From assembly GCA_016860845.1 (NCBI GenBank), contig BOKF01000054.1, forward strand, positions 1-55,878: DNA of 55,878 bases. Direction: 5' to 3'. This DNA is from Chloroflexota bacterium. GTDB lineage: Bacteria > Chloroflexota > Anaerolineae > 4572-78 > J111. The notes under the pieces were generated by a model. The model saw only the letters and a list, made by a program, of their open reading frames with translations, had not been told where the DNA came from and searched no databases. Positions within the stretch are counted from its first letter, which is position 1, and the number at the start of each line of letters is the position of its first letter. The translations under genes were made by a program, and so were the position numbers. Shown piece after piece: positions 43,133 through 52,285 of this stretch.

Positions 43133-46100
43133 ATGTCCAATACAAAACCTATTCGCCGGGAACGGAACTATGTGGTCCGGCCCGACGGCAAACCGATCAA
43201 TGTCCCCCGCAATCGCGGACAGCTTTTTATCTGTGAAAACGGCTGTTGCTGCGGCCACACCGAGCGCGGCTTTGCCCCGGTGCCCCACGATCTGTACTAC
43301 ACCGAATGGGAACGGCGCAAGCTGCGCAACCGGGTTCATCTCAACCACGCCGGTTGTTTGGGGCCGTGCGCCCTGGCCAATGTCGCCCTGCTGCTCTTCG
43401 ATGGCCGGCCCATCTGGTTCCACTCGGTCAACTCTGACCGGCTGATCCTGGCGATCTTTGATTACATCGAGGCTATGTTAACTGCGGACCGGTATCTACC
43501 GCCGCCGCCGGTGCTGGCTAATCATGTTTTCAATGGCTTTGCCTGGGATGGAAATACAGCAGAGGAGCAGAGGGGCAGAGGGGCAGAGGAATTTATCAAC
43601 GTCGCTGCTCCTCTGCCCGAAGAAGTATTGACCCTGAACCAGTCCCAAATCCTCTTTCTCACCCACGCCGACACCGACCTTTTGACCCTCAGCCGGGCGG
43701 TGGCCGATTTGCCGCCTGATTTTCCCGAAGTTCGCGGCCTCAATCTAAGCAGCCTGCCCACGACTGCTCACGTCGAGGAGTTCATTCGCACCGAACTGCC
43801 TGCCGCCCAGGTGATTGTCCTGCGCTCGCTCGGGGGACGACAGGGCTTTGTGCATGGGTTCGACCGGCTGGTTCAAGCCGCCCATCGCCTAAGTAAAGAT
43901 CTCATTTGCGTCCCCGGCACCGAGGGCCTCGACCCGGAATTAACGGCCCACAGCAATGTTCCGGTCCCGGTCATTCACGATGTCTACCAATACCTGAATT
44001 TTGGCGGGGTGGATAACATGCGCCAGATGTTCTACTTTCTGGCCGACCACCTGCTGGCCGGCGGCTGGGGCTTCGATCAGCCGGCGGAGCAGCCCAGACA
44101 TGGGGTCTATTGGAAGGCTGGAAGGCTGGAAGGGTGGCACAATAGAGAGACCAATGGAAGAAATAAAGAACCCGATTCATTAGAAATCGTAAATCGTAAA
44201 TCCAAAATCGAAAATGCCCCTACTATCGGCATCCTCTTTTACCGCAGCCACTGGCTTAGCGGCAATACTGATTTTATTGACGCGCTCGTTGAGGCGATCG
44301 AAGGGAATGGGGGTCAGGCTTTGCCCGTCTTCACGACTTCTCTTAAAGAAACGAGCGAATGGGCGAATGGCGAATCAGCGAATAGCAATTTCTCCCCCGC
44401 TCCCCCGCTCACCCGCTCACCCGCCGCCTTTCAATATTTCTACGATGCCGAAGGCAATCTCCTCGTAGACGCCGTTATCTCGACCATCTCCTTCGCCATG
44501 GGCGGCATCAACCCCGATGGGCCGACCAGCGCAGGCTGGAATGTTGAGGCCCTGGAGAATCTGGGTGTGCCGGTGCTGCAAGCGATCAGCAGCAGCATGA
44601 GCGAGGAAGAATGGCGGCTCAGCCAGCGCGGCCTGCGCCCACTCGACGTGGCCATGAATGTTGCCCTGCCGGAGTTTGATGGCCGGATTATCACCGTGCC
44701 AATCAGCTTTAAGGGGGACGTGGGGACGCGAGGAGGCGAAGAGACGAGTTGCTCTGACCCAACTTGTACTTGTAATAATCTTTCACGTGTCACGCATCAC
44801 GTATCACGCTATGTCCCCATCCCCGACCGCGTCCAAGCCGTGGCTAAACTGGCCCTCCGATTCGCTGCCCTGCGCCGCAAGCCTAACGCCGACAAGCGCA
44901 TCGTCTTTATGCTGACCAACTCGCCCGGCAAAGCCGACCGCATCGGCAATGCGGTCGGCCTGGATACACCCGCCTCGCTGATGCGTTTGTTTGAGCGGAT
45001 GCAGGCGGCCGGTTATATGATAAAGAATATCCCGGAAAGCGGCGATGCTCTGCTGCACGAAGTGATTGATCGCTGCTCCTACGATGTCGAGCGGCTGACC
45101 GAAAGCCAGCTCGCCCGCGCCGCCGGGCGGGTTCCGGTTCCCACCTACGGCCGCTGGTTTGAGGAACTGACCGGTCACCAACAGACCCGCATGCAGCAGC
45201 AGTGGCAGGCCCCCCCCGGCGAGGCTTATGTTCACTATCTCCCCTCTCCCTCAGGGAGAGGGGGTGGGGGTGAGGGCAGTCACATTGCTCTAGCCGGCCT
45301 GGATTTAGGGAATGTTTTTGTCGCTCTCCAGCCGCCGCGCGGCTACAATATGGACCCCGACGCCATATATCACACCCCGGAACTACCGCCGACCCACAAC
45401 TACTATGCTCTCTACAAGTGGCTGGTCACACCGCAAAACGAGGGGGGCTGGGGCGCGGATGCGATTGTCCATATGGGCAAGCACGGCACGCTGGAGTGGC
45501 TGCCGGGGAAAGGCGTCGGCTTGAGCCTGGACTGCTTCCCCGATGCTTTTCTGGCCGACCTGCCCTTGATCTACCCTTTTATCATCAACAACCCCGGCGA
45601 GGGCGCTCAGGCCAAGCGCCGCGCCCACGCCGCCATTGTGGACCACATGATCCCGCCCATGACCAGCGCCGACGTTTACGGCGAGCTGGCCCTGCTGACT
45701 CAACTGGTAGACGAGTATTACCAGGTGGAGCAGATGGACCCGGCCAAACTGCCCCTCATCCAGCAGCAAATCTGGCAGTTGATGCAGAAAGCCAACCTGG
45801 ATAAAGATATCGCCGAGATGATGCGTTTCGTGGATCACGGCGACCATGCCCATGAGTGGGACGGCTCCTACACCGATGACGGCACACCCCTGACCCTGGC
45901 CGAGATGAATGCCACCGATTTTTCACACCTTTTGGAGGATATTGATGGTTATCTATGCGAACTTGGTAGTCTGCAAATTCGGGATGGGTTGCATATCCTC
46001 GGCCACATCCCGGAAGGTGAGCAGTTATGCGGCCTGATCCGCGCCCTGACCCGCATTCCCAACGGCAATATTCCCAGCCTGCGCGCCGAAATCGCCGCCT

Positions 46101-47776
46101 GGTTGGGCTTTGACCTGGATGAGCTGCTGGAGAATCGAGGGAAGCGAATAGCGAATAGCGAATGGCGAATGGCGAATGGCGAAACCATGCCGGTCTGCCG
46201 GACGAACGCGGATGTAATTCAATTAATTGATGATTTGAGTTTGCGGCTGCTGCAACATCTTGAACAGGCCGAGTTTTCTCCACACGAAATTGATCGGGCT
46301 ATTACAACTATCCTGGGTATAGCCCAGACACCACGTACCACGCATCAGGGCGAAGCCTCCCCTTGGGACGCATCACGCATCACGCATCACGATCCAAAAT
46401 CCAAAATCGTAAATGTCCTGTCTTTCGTCTGCCAGACCCTCGTCCCGCTCATCCACCGCAACGACGAAGAAATAGATAACCTGCTCAACGCTCTCGACGG
46501 GCGCTACATTCCGGCTGGACCGGCCGGCGCGCCGACGCGGGGCATGGCCCACATTTTGCCGACGGGCCGCAACTTCTACGCCGTTGACCCCCAGGCTATT
46601 CCCAGCCAGGCGGCCTGGCGAGTCGGCAGCCAGCTAGCCGACGAGTTGATTGCTCGCTACCAGGCCGAGGAGCAGGAATTCCCGGAAAGCGTCGGCCTGA
46701 GCATCTGGGGGACGAGCGCCATGCGCACCCACGGCGACGACATTGCCCAATGCCTGGCTCTGCTGGGCGTCCGGCCTGTCTGGCAAACCGAAAGCCGGCG
46801 GGTGGTGGACGTGGCGGTCATTCCTTTGGCCGAATTGGGCCGGCCGCGCGTGGATGTGCTCATGCGTATCAGCGGCTTTTTCCGCGACGCCTTTCCCCAG
46901 TTGATCGAGTTGATGGACAAGGCCGTCCAACTGGTGGCGAGTCTGGATGAACCGACCGACCAGAACTTTGTCCGCAAACATTACCTGCACGATCTGGCGG
47001 CGCAGATAGCCGGCGGGCGGAACGACGCCGAGGCCGAGCGCCGGGCGCTGTTCCGCCTCTTTGGCAGCAAGCCGGGCGCATACGGCGCGGGTATTTTGCC
47101 GCTGATCCACGCCCAATACTGGCAGGACGAAAGCGACCTGGCCCAGGCTTACGTCAACTGGGGCGGCTATGCTTACGGGCGGCAGGTCTACGGGGATGAC
47201 GCCCGCGAAGAGTTCAAAACGGTCTTGAGCGGGGTGCAGGTCGCGGTCAAAAATCAGGACAACCGCGAGCACGACATCTTTGACAGCGACGACTACCTGC
47301 AATATCACGGCGGCATGATTGCCACCATCCGTGCCCTGAACGGCCGCAACCCCAAGAGTTACTTTGGCGACAACAGCAACCCGGAGCGGGCCGAGGTCCG
47401 TACCTTGCAGCAGGAAGCGCACCGGGTTTTCCGCAGCCGGGTGGTCAACCCCAAGTGGATTGCCAGCATCCAGCGTCATGGCTACAAAGGCGCGTTGGAA
47501 CTGGCCGCCACCGTGGATTATCTCTTTGGCTACGACGCCACCGCCCAGGTGGTCGAAGACTGGATGTACGAGCAGACCGCCCAAAGCTACGCCCTCGACC
47601 CAACGATGCAGGAATTTTTCCGCCAGAGCAACCCCTGGGCGCTGCAAAGCATCAGCGAACGGCTGCTCGAAGCGGCCCAGCGCGGCATGTGGGCCGCGCC
47701 CGACCCGGACACGCTGGAGCGGCTGCGCCAGATTTATTTGGAGGTGGATGGGGATTTGGAAGGGCGCCCGGAGTAA
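43133..47776 (+). CDS. cobN: Cobaltochelatase CobN with N-terminal ferredoxin domain
   Basis: The 1547-residue protein starts with a thioredoxin-like Fe-S domain (about 20-115): FICENGCCCGHTE and HAGCLGPCALANVALLLF. The rest is CobN, the large subunit of the cobalt chelatase, with HMGKHGTLEWLPGKGVGL and YGYDATAQ-like C-terminal parts (VDYLFGYDATAQVVEDW). Usual CobN has about 1250-1300 residues. The excess is partly from at least seven low-complexity inserts, at about 143-158, 326-363, 405-430, 525-561, 703-716, 1003-1019 and 1065-1094. They are coded by tandem repeats such as GAATGGC and CATCACG. CobS and CobT-type ATPase partners are not in the window. Confidence 0.94.
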   Translation: MSNTKPIRRERNYVVRPDGKPINVPRNRGQLFICENGCCCGHTERGFAPVPHDLYYTEWERRKLRNRVHLNHAGCLGPCALANVALLLFDGRPIWFHSVNSDRLILAIFDYIEAMLTADRYLPPPPVLANHVFNGFAWDGNTAEEQRGRGAEEFINVAAPLPEEVLTLNQSQILFLTHADTDLLTLSRAVADLPPDFPEVRGLNLSSLPTTAHVEEFIRTELPAAQVIVLRSLGGRQGFVHGFDRLVQAAHRLSKDLICVPGTEGLDPELTAHSNVPVPVIHDVYQYLNFGGVDNMRQMFYFLADHLLAGGWGFDQPAEQPRHGVYWKAGRLEGWHNRETNGRNKEPDSLEIVNRKSKIENAPTIGILFYRSHWLSGNTDFIDALVEAIEGNGGQALPVFTTSLKETSEWANGESANSNFSPAPPLTRSPAAFQYFYDAEGNLLVDAVISTISFAMGGINPDGPTSAGWNVEALENLGVPVLQAISSSMSEEEWRLSQRGLRPLDVAMNVALPEFDGRIITVPISFKGDVGTRGGEETSCSDPTCTCNNLSRVTHHVSRYVPIPDRVQAVAKLALRFAALRRKPNADKRIVFMLTNSPGKADRIGNAVGLDTPASLMRLFERMQAAGYMIKNIPESGDALLHEVIDRCSYDVERLTESQLARAAGRVPVPTYGRWFEELTGHQQTRMQQQWQAPPGEAYVHYLPSPSGRGGGGEGSHIALAGLDLGNVFVALQPPRGYNMDPDAIYHTPELPPTHNYYALYKWLVTPQNEGGWGADAIVHMGKHGTLEWLPGKGVGLSLDCFPDAFLADLPLIYPFIINNPGEGAQAKRRAHAAIVDHMIPPMTSADVYGELALLTQLVDEYYQVEQMDPAKLPLIQQQIWQLMQKANLDKDIAEMMRFVDHGDHAHEWDGSYTDDGTPLTLAEMNATDFSHLLEDIDGYLCELGSLQIRDGLHILGHIPEGEQLCGLIRALTRIPNGNIPSLRAEIAAWLGFDLDELLENRGKRIANSEWRMANGETMPVCRTNADVIQLIDDLSLRLLQHLEQAEFSPHEIDRAITTILGIAQTPRTTHQGEASPWDASRITHHDPKSKIVNVLSFVCQTLVPLIHRNDEEIDNLLNALDGRYIPAGPAGAPTRGMAHILPTGRNFYAVDPQAIPSQAAWRVGSQLADELIARYQAEEQEFPESVGLSIWGTSAMRTHGDDIAQCLALLGVRPVWQTESRRVVDVAVIPLAELGRPRVDVLMRISGFFRDAFPQLIELMDKAVQLVASLDEPTDQNFVRKHYLHDLAAQIAGGRNDAEAERRALFRLFGSKPGAYGAGILPLIHAQYWQDESDLAQAYVNWGGYAYGRQVYGDDAREEFKTVLSGVQVAVKNQDNREHDIFDSDDYLQYHGGMIATIRALNGRNPKSYFGDNSNPERAEVRTLQQEAHRVFRSRVVNPKWIASIQRHGYKGALELAATVDYLFGYDATAQVVEDWMYEQTAQSYALDPTMQEFFRQSNPWALQSISERLLEAAQRGMWAAPDPDTLERLRQIYLEVDGDLEGRPE

Positions 47777-47801
47777 CTATCGTCGAGATGATCGTTCTCA
47801 G

Positions 47802-47832
47802 TTGACAATCACCTCACCGCCTTTACTTTAAT
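47802..47832 (+). promoter_or_regulatory. Possible promoter of the DoxX gene
   Basis: TTGACA at 47802 and TTTAAT at 47827 have a long 19-nt spacing. It is in the right place, about 58 nt before the DoxX start. Confidence 0.35.
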
Positions 47833-47889
47833 AATTTCCCTTATCTTGTGAAAAACCATGCCTGATTACAGAACATTGAAGGGGTAAAT

Positions 47890-48392
47890 ATGTATAAACT
47901 CTACCAGGAATTCGACCGGATTGACGGACGCATTACCGATTGGATGGCCCGATTTGGAGTGACATTGTTACGAATTAGTTTAGGAGTGGTATTTTTCTGG
48001 TTTGGTGTGCTTAAATTTTTTCCTGGCCTCAGCCCGGCCCAGGATTTGGCTACCCGGACCATGGACCTGCTGACCTTTGGCCTGCTACCCGCTACTGTCT
48101 CGATCCCACTCCTGGCCGGGTGGGAATGTCTGATTGGGCTAGGGTTAATCAGCGGACTGTTTATGCGGGCCACATTGCTACTGTTGTTTATGCAAATGCT
48201 GGGTACCATTACCCCATCTTTTTATTTCCCGGCGAAGTTTTTGCCGCTGTCCCTTATGCGCCAACCCTGGAAGGCCAATATATCATCAAAAATTTGGTTC
48301 TGGTCAGCGCTGGTATGGTGATCGGGGCCACGGTGCGCGGCGGGAGGGTCATCGCCGATCCGAAGATGGTCCGAACAGCAAAGACGCTTTAA
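47890..48392 (+). pseudogene. DoxX-family membrane protein, frameshifted
   Basis: The first frame reads RFGVTLLRISLGVVFFWFGV and LLAGWECLIGLGLISGL up to MLGTITP, then turns to nonsense. The next frame continues with FLFPGEVFAAVPYAPTLEGQ, YIIKNLVLVSAGMVIGAT and VRGG to 48392. Together they make a normal DoxX-like protein of about 167 residues with four helices. One T is missing from the T5 run at 48219-48223 (CATCTTTTTATT). It may be a recent mutation, a sequencing error in a homopolymer, or slippage. Confidence 0.85.
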
Positions 48393-48445
48393 ACGGTCAG
48401 TTGTGGTTGAGGCCAGGAATATTCTTTTTTGGGGGAGCAGGTCGG

Positions 48446-49327
48446 CTACTTGGATTTGGTGGGTGGCTGACGGGGTGGTACAGCGGCCTTTGATGCTGCC
48501 GTCCGGCGACGAACGTAGAGCACCTTTGCTGATGAGCCTTTGGTCTTTCGTTCTTCAATCTCAAGGTCATTCCCCATTGCCTTCAACAAGTCACTTAATT
48601 TCTTGAAACCATAGAGCCGGGGGTCGAAATCAGGCTTGATTTTGGTCAGATAACTGCCAAACGCGCCGAGATGGACCCACCCCGCATCATCACCTTTGGT
48701 ACTCCCCAGGGCGTTGAGGATGAATTTTCTCGGAACCGCCGGGGGTGACGGCTTTTGCGGTGATTCCATCTCTCCTGACGTTGCTGAAAGTGGCGGCGGT
48801 GTTTGCGTGGCAGGCGCATGGATAGGGCTGGCTGAACTCTTTGGGGGTGAGACAGGACGAAGGACTTCGGTGAAGATAAACTTATGGCACGCATTCCGAA
48901 ATGCTTCCGGTGTTTTTTGTTCGCCAAAGCCCAACACGATTAAGCCTTCTTCTCTGATCCGGAGCGCCAGCCCGGTAAAGTCGCTATCGCTTGAGACTAG
49001 ACAAAAACCGTCGAAACGACGGGTGTAGAGCAGGTCCATCGCATCAATAATGAGCGTACTATCCGTCGCGTTTTTCCCGGTCGTATTGGCGAATTGCTGA
49101 ATGGGTTTAATGGCATGCGTTTGGAGGACCTTTTTCCACTGCCCACTGGCGGGCGAGGTAAAGTCGCCATAAATCCGCTTCACGGTCGCCTCGCCAAACG
49201 TGGCGATTTCGGCCAGCAGTCCCTCGATAATCGTGGCCTGGGCATTATCAGCGTCAATGAGCACTGCCAATTTGAGCGTGGGTTCATCTGCTTCGAGTTT
49301 TGCGACGACTCTGGGAGTGACAGCCAA
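48446..49327 (-). CDS. NYN-domain ribonuclease-like protein with OST-HTH domain
   Basis: The 293-residue protein has a NYN (PIN-like) domain: LAVLIDADNAQATIIEGLL, NATDSTLIIDAMDLLY and FCLVSSDSDFTGLALRIRE with the expected aspartates. A Pro/Ser linker (about 170-205) precedes an OST-HTH/LOTUS-type domain: AFGSYLTKIKPDFDPRLYGF, KKLSDLLKAMGNDLEIEE. It is expected to bind and perhaps cut RNA. The TTG start at 49327 has GGGAGG immediately upstream. It is convergent with the DoxX gene. Confidence 0.9.
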   Translation of the reverse strand: MAVTPRVVAKLEADEPTLKLAVLIDADNAQATIIEGLLAEIATFGEATVKRIYGDFTSPASGQWKKVLQTHAIKPIQQFANTTGKNATDSTLIIDAMDLLYTRRFDGFCLVSSDSDFTGLALRIREEGLIVLGFGEQKTPEAFRNACHKFIFTEVLRPVSPPKSSASPIHAPATQTPPPLSATSGEMESPQKPSPPAVPRKFILNALGSTKGDDAGWVHLGAFGSYLTKIKPDFDPRLYGFKKLSDLLKAMGNDLEIEERKTKGSSAKVLYVRRRTAASKAAVPPRQPPTKSK

Positions 49328-49690
49328 GATGGCCTCCCATGCTTATGAAGAAGTGTAGGATCGCAAACTGGTTTGGGCAAGACGTTGGTGATGACATGTT
49401 TCGGAAGCCACCCAACGCTTGAATTCACACGATGGCCGGGGCTGGCAAAGATATTTAAGACAACGTCACCAGCCTGATAACTTCAAAAAATGCGTTGCTA
49501 GGCCATTCGTGTGGAATGATTTGTTGTTAGCCGGAGCGCGGGGGGATAAGAACCGTTAAATTACAGCTACGGATTTACTCTAACACAAAACCCTGACTCC
49601 GGCGTAGTTATTAATCCCTGCACTCCCAACGGACGTGCCAGGGATCGCTGATGTTTTCGACCACTAGCAGTTTGTCGGAGAGAAATATTT
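49328..49690. other. Intergenic region left of the insertion sequence
   Basis: No gene is supported here. The strand leaving the insertion site, read on the minus strand, gives 40 or so codons in the frame of the interrupted TIM-barrel gene, up to a TAG, without a clear family match. The upstream promoter of the NYN gene should lie near 49350-49450. Confidence 0.4.
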
Positions 49691-51358
49691 TGTTAGCGCG
49701 CCAAAGCGATGGGATGGCACTTGAAAAGAAATGGCTCATGGAATATCCTCGATGTCTCTACACCGCCGCGAGGCGATCATCGGGAGATTCACATGAGCCA
49801 CTTGGTAATGATGATAGCGCGAATTGACGATTTTGACAATCCGGGACAATTGACCGAAATCTGGCGACAAGCCATGCCAGCCGTTGAGTTGACGAGGTTG
49901 GAGCCAGAGCAGTACTTGAATGGGCTGGAAGAGACGGTGCTGGAAGTTGGGTGGCAGGCGATGCGGGAGTTGCTGGTGGAGCAATGGCGTTTGACCGATC
50001 AGCAGTTGGTGGCCCGGTTTCGTCAGGATCAGGCAGGAGCGACGAGTGGAGACGGGTACGATCGGCTGAAGGTGGCCAGTCGGTTGGGGGTGGTGCAATT
50101 GCCGCGGCAGGTCTGCTATCTGCCGGGAGCGAAGTGTCATGTTTTGCCAGGCAATGCTGGCTTGCTGGCGCACACCGGTCAGGTGACCACGCGAGGTCTG
50201 CAAGAGTGGGTCTGTTTGTTGCCCCAAGAGTTGTCCTTTGAGAGCAGTGCCCGGCTGTTGGGCTGGATGAGCCACGACCCGGCGGTGATGTCCGAAACGC
50301 AGACCCGGCGCTGGGTCAGCCAGCATGGTCAATTGATCCGTCAGGCCGAAAAAGCCGAAGTGATGGCCTTGCAAGCGCGACCGGACTTGACGGGGCTGAC
50401 GGCGCACTTGCGGCCAGCCAGCGAACCCCGACGACCGGCGGCCTGGGCGACGGAACTGAACCAGGCGGTCGAAACAGCCCTGGCCCAGGCCGACCCGCAG
50501 CCGCCGGAAGGGGTCAGCCCGGCTGACTGGGAGCGGGTTATCCAGGTGCGGCGCACGGAGGCAAGCACGAGCGCCGCTCGCTTGCGGCAGTTGGGACCAA
50601 CCCTCAAACCCGACGAAGTGGTGGCCAGTGTGGACGATATTGGGGTCAGACGACCGGAAAAACGGCGCTTCCTGGAAGTGCGCACCGCCTATGTCCGAAC
50701 TGCGACCGGTTATCGCTACTTGAGTGGTTCGGCTGACCTGGTCTTGGCTCAATTGTGGCTGTTGTTGCGGCTGTGTGGCGGGGGACTGACCGCTAAAATC
50801 ACCCTCTTGGGGGATGGAGCCCGCTGGATTGCTCACTTCTTTCAAGAGCGGCTGGCCGCCTGGCCGATGACCGTCTTGATCCTGGATTGGTATCACTGCC
50901 GTAAAAAATGCTATGACTTGACCAGCCTGATCTGTCGCGGTCGTCTGGCCAAAGCCACCCTGTTGGGTTCGCTCCTCAGTCAACTCTGGCGGGGTCAGGT
51001 CAGTCAGGCCATCTCCCTCTTGGAACAGTACCGACCCCAAACCAAGAACGAGGCTAAACTCGATGAATTGATCAACTACTTGCGCACCCGCCAGCCCTAC
51101 CTGCCCAACTACCACGACCGCCGCGTGCAGCGCCACTATATCGGCAGCGCCCACGTCGAGAAAGGCAATGATTTGATCGTCGCCCCTCGCCAGAAACATC
51201 AGGGCATGCATTGGAGTGAAGCCACCAGCAATGGCTTGGCCGCCTTGCGGACCCTGCTGCTCAATGGAGGCTGGGATTTGTACTGGCAGAAACATCAAAT
51301 CTTACCTTTAGCTATCCCGGCGCCACCGTGATGACCCCATCACTTTGGCGCGCTAACA
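49691..51358 (+). mobile_element. Complete insertion sequence, 1668 bp
   Basis: Terminal inverted repeats of about 24 nt are visible: TGTTAGCGCGCCAAAGCGAT at 49691 and, on the other strand, TGTTAGCGCGCCAAAGTGAT at 51358. They differ at only a few bases. A 6-bp direct repeat ATATTT flanks both ends (49685-49690 and 51359-51364). One transposase gene fills the element. The near-perfect ends point to a fairly recent insertion. Confidence 0.9.
49793..51331 (+). CDS. Transposase, DDE type, ISKra4-like (provisional)
   Basis: The 512-residue protein has VVASVDDIGVRRPEKRRFLE, ITLLGDGARWIAHFFQERLA, VLILDWYHCRKKCYDLTSL and HWSEATSNGLAALRTLLLNG. The D, D and E spread and the GDGARWI and WYHCRKK motifs resemble ISKra4 and ISLre2-type transposases. 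ATG 49793 is chosen since GGGAGA precedes it. No frameshift or stop is seen, so it can be active. A reading frame on the opposite strand is an artefact. Confidence 0.85.
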   Translation: MSHLVMMIARIDDFDNPGQLTEIWRQAMPAVELTRLEPEQYLNGLEETVLEVGWQAMRELLVEQWRLTDQQLVARFRQDQAGATSGDGYDRLKVASRLGVVQLPRQVCYLPGAKCHVLPGNAGLLAHTGQVTTRGLQEWVCLLPQELSFESSARLLGWMSHDPAVMSETQTRRWVSQHGQLIRQAEKAEVMALQARPDLTGLTAHLRPASEPRRPAAWATELNQAVETALAQADPQPPEGVSPADWERVIQVRRTEASTSAARLRQLGPTLKPDEVVASVDDIGVRRPEKRRFLEVRTAYVRTATGYRYLSGSADLVLAQLWLLLRLCGGGLTAKITLLGDGARWIAHFFQERLAAWPMTVLILDWYHCRKKCYDLTSLICRGRLAKATLLGSLLSQLWRGQVSQAISLLEQYRPQTKNEAKLDELINYLRTRQPYLPNYHDRRVQRHYIGSAHVEKGNDLIVAPRQKHQGMHWSEATSNGLAALRTLLLNGGWDLYWQKHQILPLAIPAPP

Positions 51359-52185
51359 ATATTTTTAAACGCCGCCGCCCGCTCTTGCAGTGGCACCTCG
51401 ATCGCCATGCGCTCGATGCTGGAGCCGAGTTGCACCCCGTGGCAGCCGGTGTGATCGAGCATGTACTGGGCGTCCTCAGGGTTGACCAGGGCGGCCCCGT
51501 GGGCCAGTAAAATGACGTCCGGCTTGATTTTCTGGGCCAGTTCGTAGTGGGCTTGGCTGCGGGCCGCCGTTTCTTCCATGGAACTGCCGGCAGCATAGCC
51601 GGTCGAGCCGCCGCGGGTAATGCCGGCGTGAAAGATAAAGATGTCCGGGGCCGCTTCGCGCATCAGCTTTTCGGCGTCACCCTCGTTGAAGGCGTAGCCG
51701 ATGGTCAGCATGTCCAGCTCGCGGGCCAGATTGAGCATGTCAATTTCCAGTTGGTAGCCCAGGCCGGTCGCTTCCAGGGTGCGCCGAAATTCGCCGTCGA
51801 ACCAGGCCACGGTGGGGAAGTTATGCACCCCGGAAAAACCAATCCGGCGGCAATCTTTCAGGAACAGGCGCATATCACGCAGCACGTCCACCCCGTTCAG
51901 CCCGGCGATGACCGGGACTTCTTTGACCTGCGGCAGCACCTCGCGCCGGCCCATCTGATAGACCAGCTCGTTGGCGTCGGCCATGGGCAGCATCCCGGCC
52001 AGCGAGCCGTACCCCTGCATGCGAAAATAGCCGGTGTTGTAAACACCCAGAATATCCACCCCGCCGCGCTCGATGAACTTGGCGGCAATCCCATTGCCCG
52101 CCCCGGTCATGACCAGGGGCTTGCCCCGCTTGATTTCCCCCCACAGCCGGTCCAAAAACTCTTGACGTGTGTAACGTTTTGCCAT
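51340..52185 (-). CDS. PEP-hydrolase-like TIM-barrel protein, 3' end altered by IS
   Basis: The 281-residue protein is a TIM barrel of the phosphoenolpyruvate hydrolase-like family, related to the C-terminal half of plant Tm-1. Signs are GAGNGIAAKFIERGGVDILG, VPVIAGLNGVD, GFSGVHNFPTV and ILLAHGAALVNPEDAQYML. The last codons, VSAPK and TGA, are read from the right end of the insertion sequence. The original end is not recognised. The ATG has an AGGTG site 4 nt upstream. It belongs with the Tm-1-like gene at 52475. Confidence 0.85.
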   Translation of the reverse strand: MAKRYTRQEFLDRLWGEIKRGKPLVMTGAGNGIAAKFIERGGVDILGVYNTGYFRMQGYGSLAGMLPMADANELVYQMGRREVLPQVKEVPVIAGLNGVDVLRDMRLFLKDCRRIGFSGVHNFPTVAWFDGEFRRTLEATGLGYQLEIDMLNLARELDMLTIGYAFNEGDAEKLMREAAPDIFIFHAGITRGGSTGYAAGSSMEETAARSQAHYELAQKIKPDVILLAHGAALVNPEDAQYMLDHTGCHGVQLGSSIERMAIEVPLQERAAAFKNIVSAPK

Positions 52186-52199
52186 TTTTCACCTCGTAC

Positions 52200-52285
52200 A
52201 AAAAGATCCGCAGATAGACACGGATGAACTCAGATCCTTTATATTTTTACTTCATCTGTGTCTATCTGCGTTTATTAGTGGACTC
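52200..52285. repeat. CGCAGATAGACACGG-type inverted repeat
   Basis: Left arm GATCCGCAGATAGACACGGA and right arm CATCTGTGTCTATCTGCG are imperfect reverse complements. It is the fourth member of the family after 9936, 27908 and 43022. Confidence 0.75.

Noticed and set aside
33950..46412. Possible CRISPR array
   Set aside because: Repeats have 7-8 nt units without spacers and lie in coding frames. No cas gene is present.
46634..47647. 337-codon open frame on the minus strand
   Set aside because: It is antisense to conserved CobN sequence in GC-rich DNA, with no ribosome site.
49621..49690. Coding-looking tail SDKLLVVENISDPWHVRWECRD left of the IS (minus strand)
   Set aside because: It is in a different frame from the interrupted TIM-barrel gene once the insertion and one duplication are removed. 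There is no start and no recognised match.
49736..51298. Long open frame of 520 codons on the minus strand
   Set aside because: It is the exact antisense of the transposase, which has clear motifs. The antisense product is Gln- and Pro-rich with no domain.
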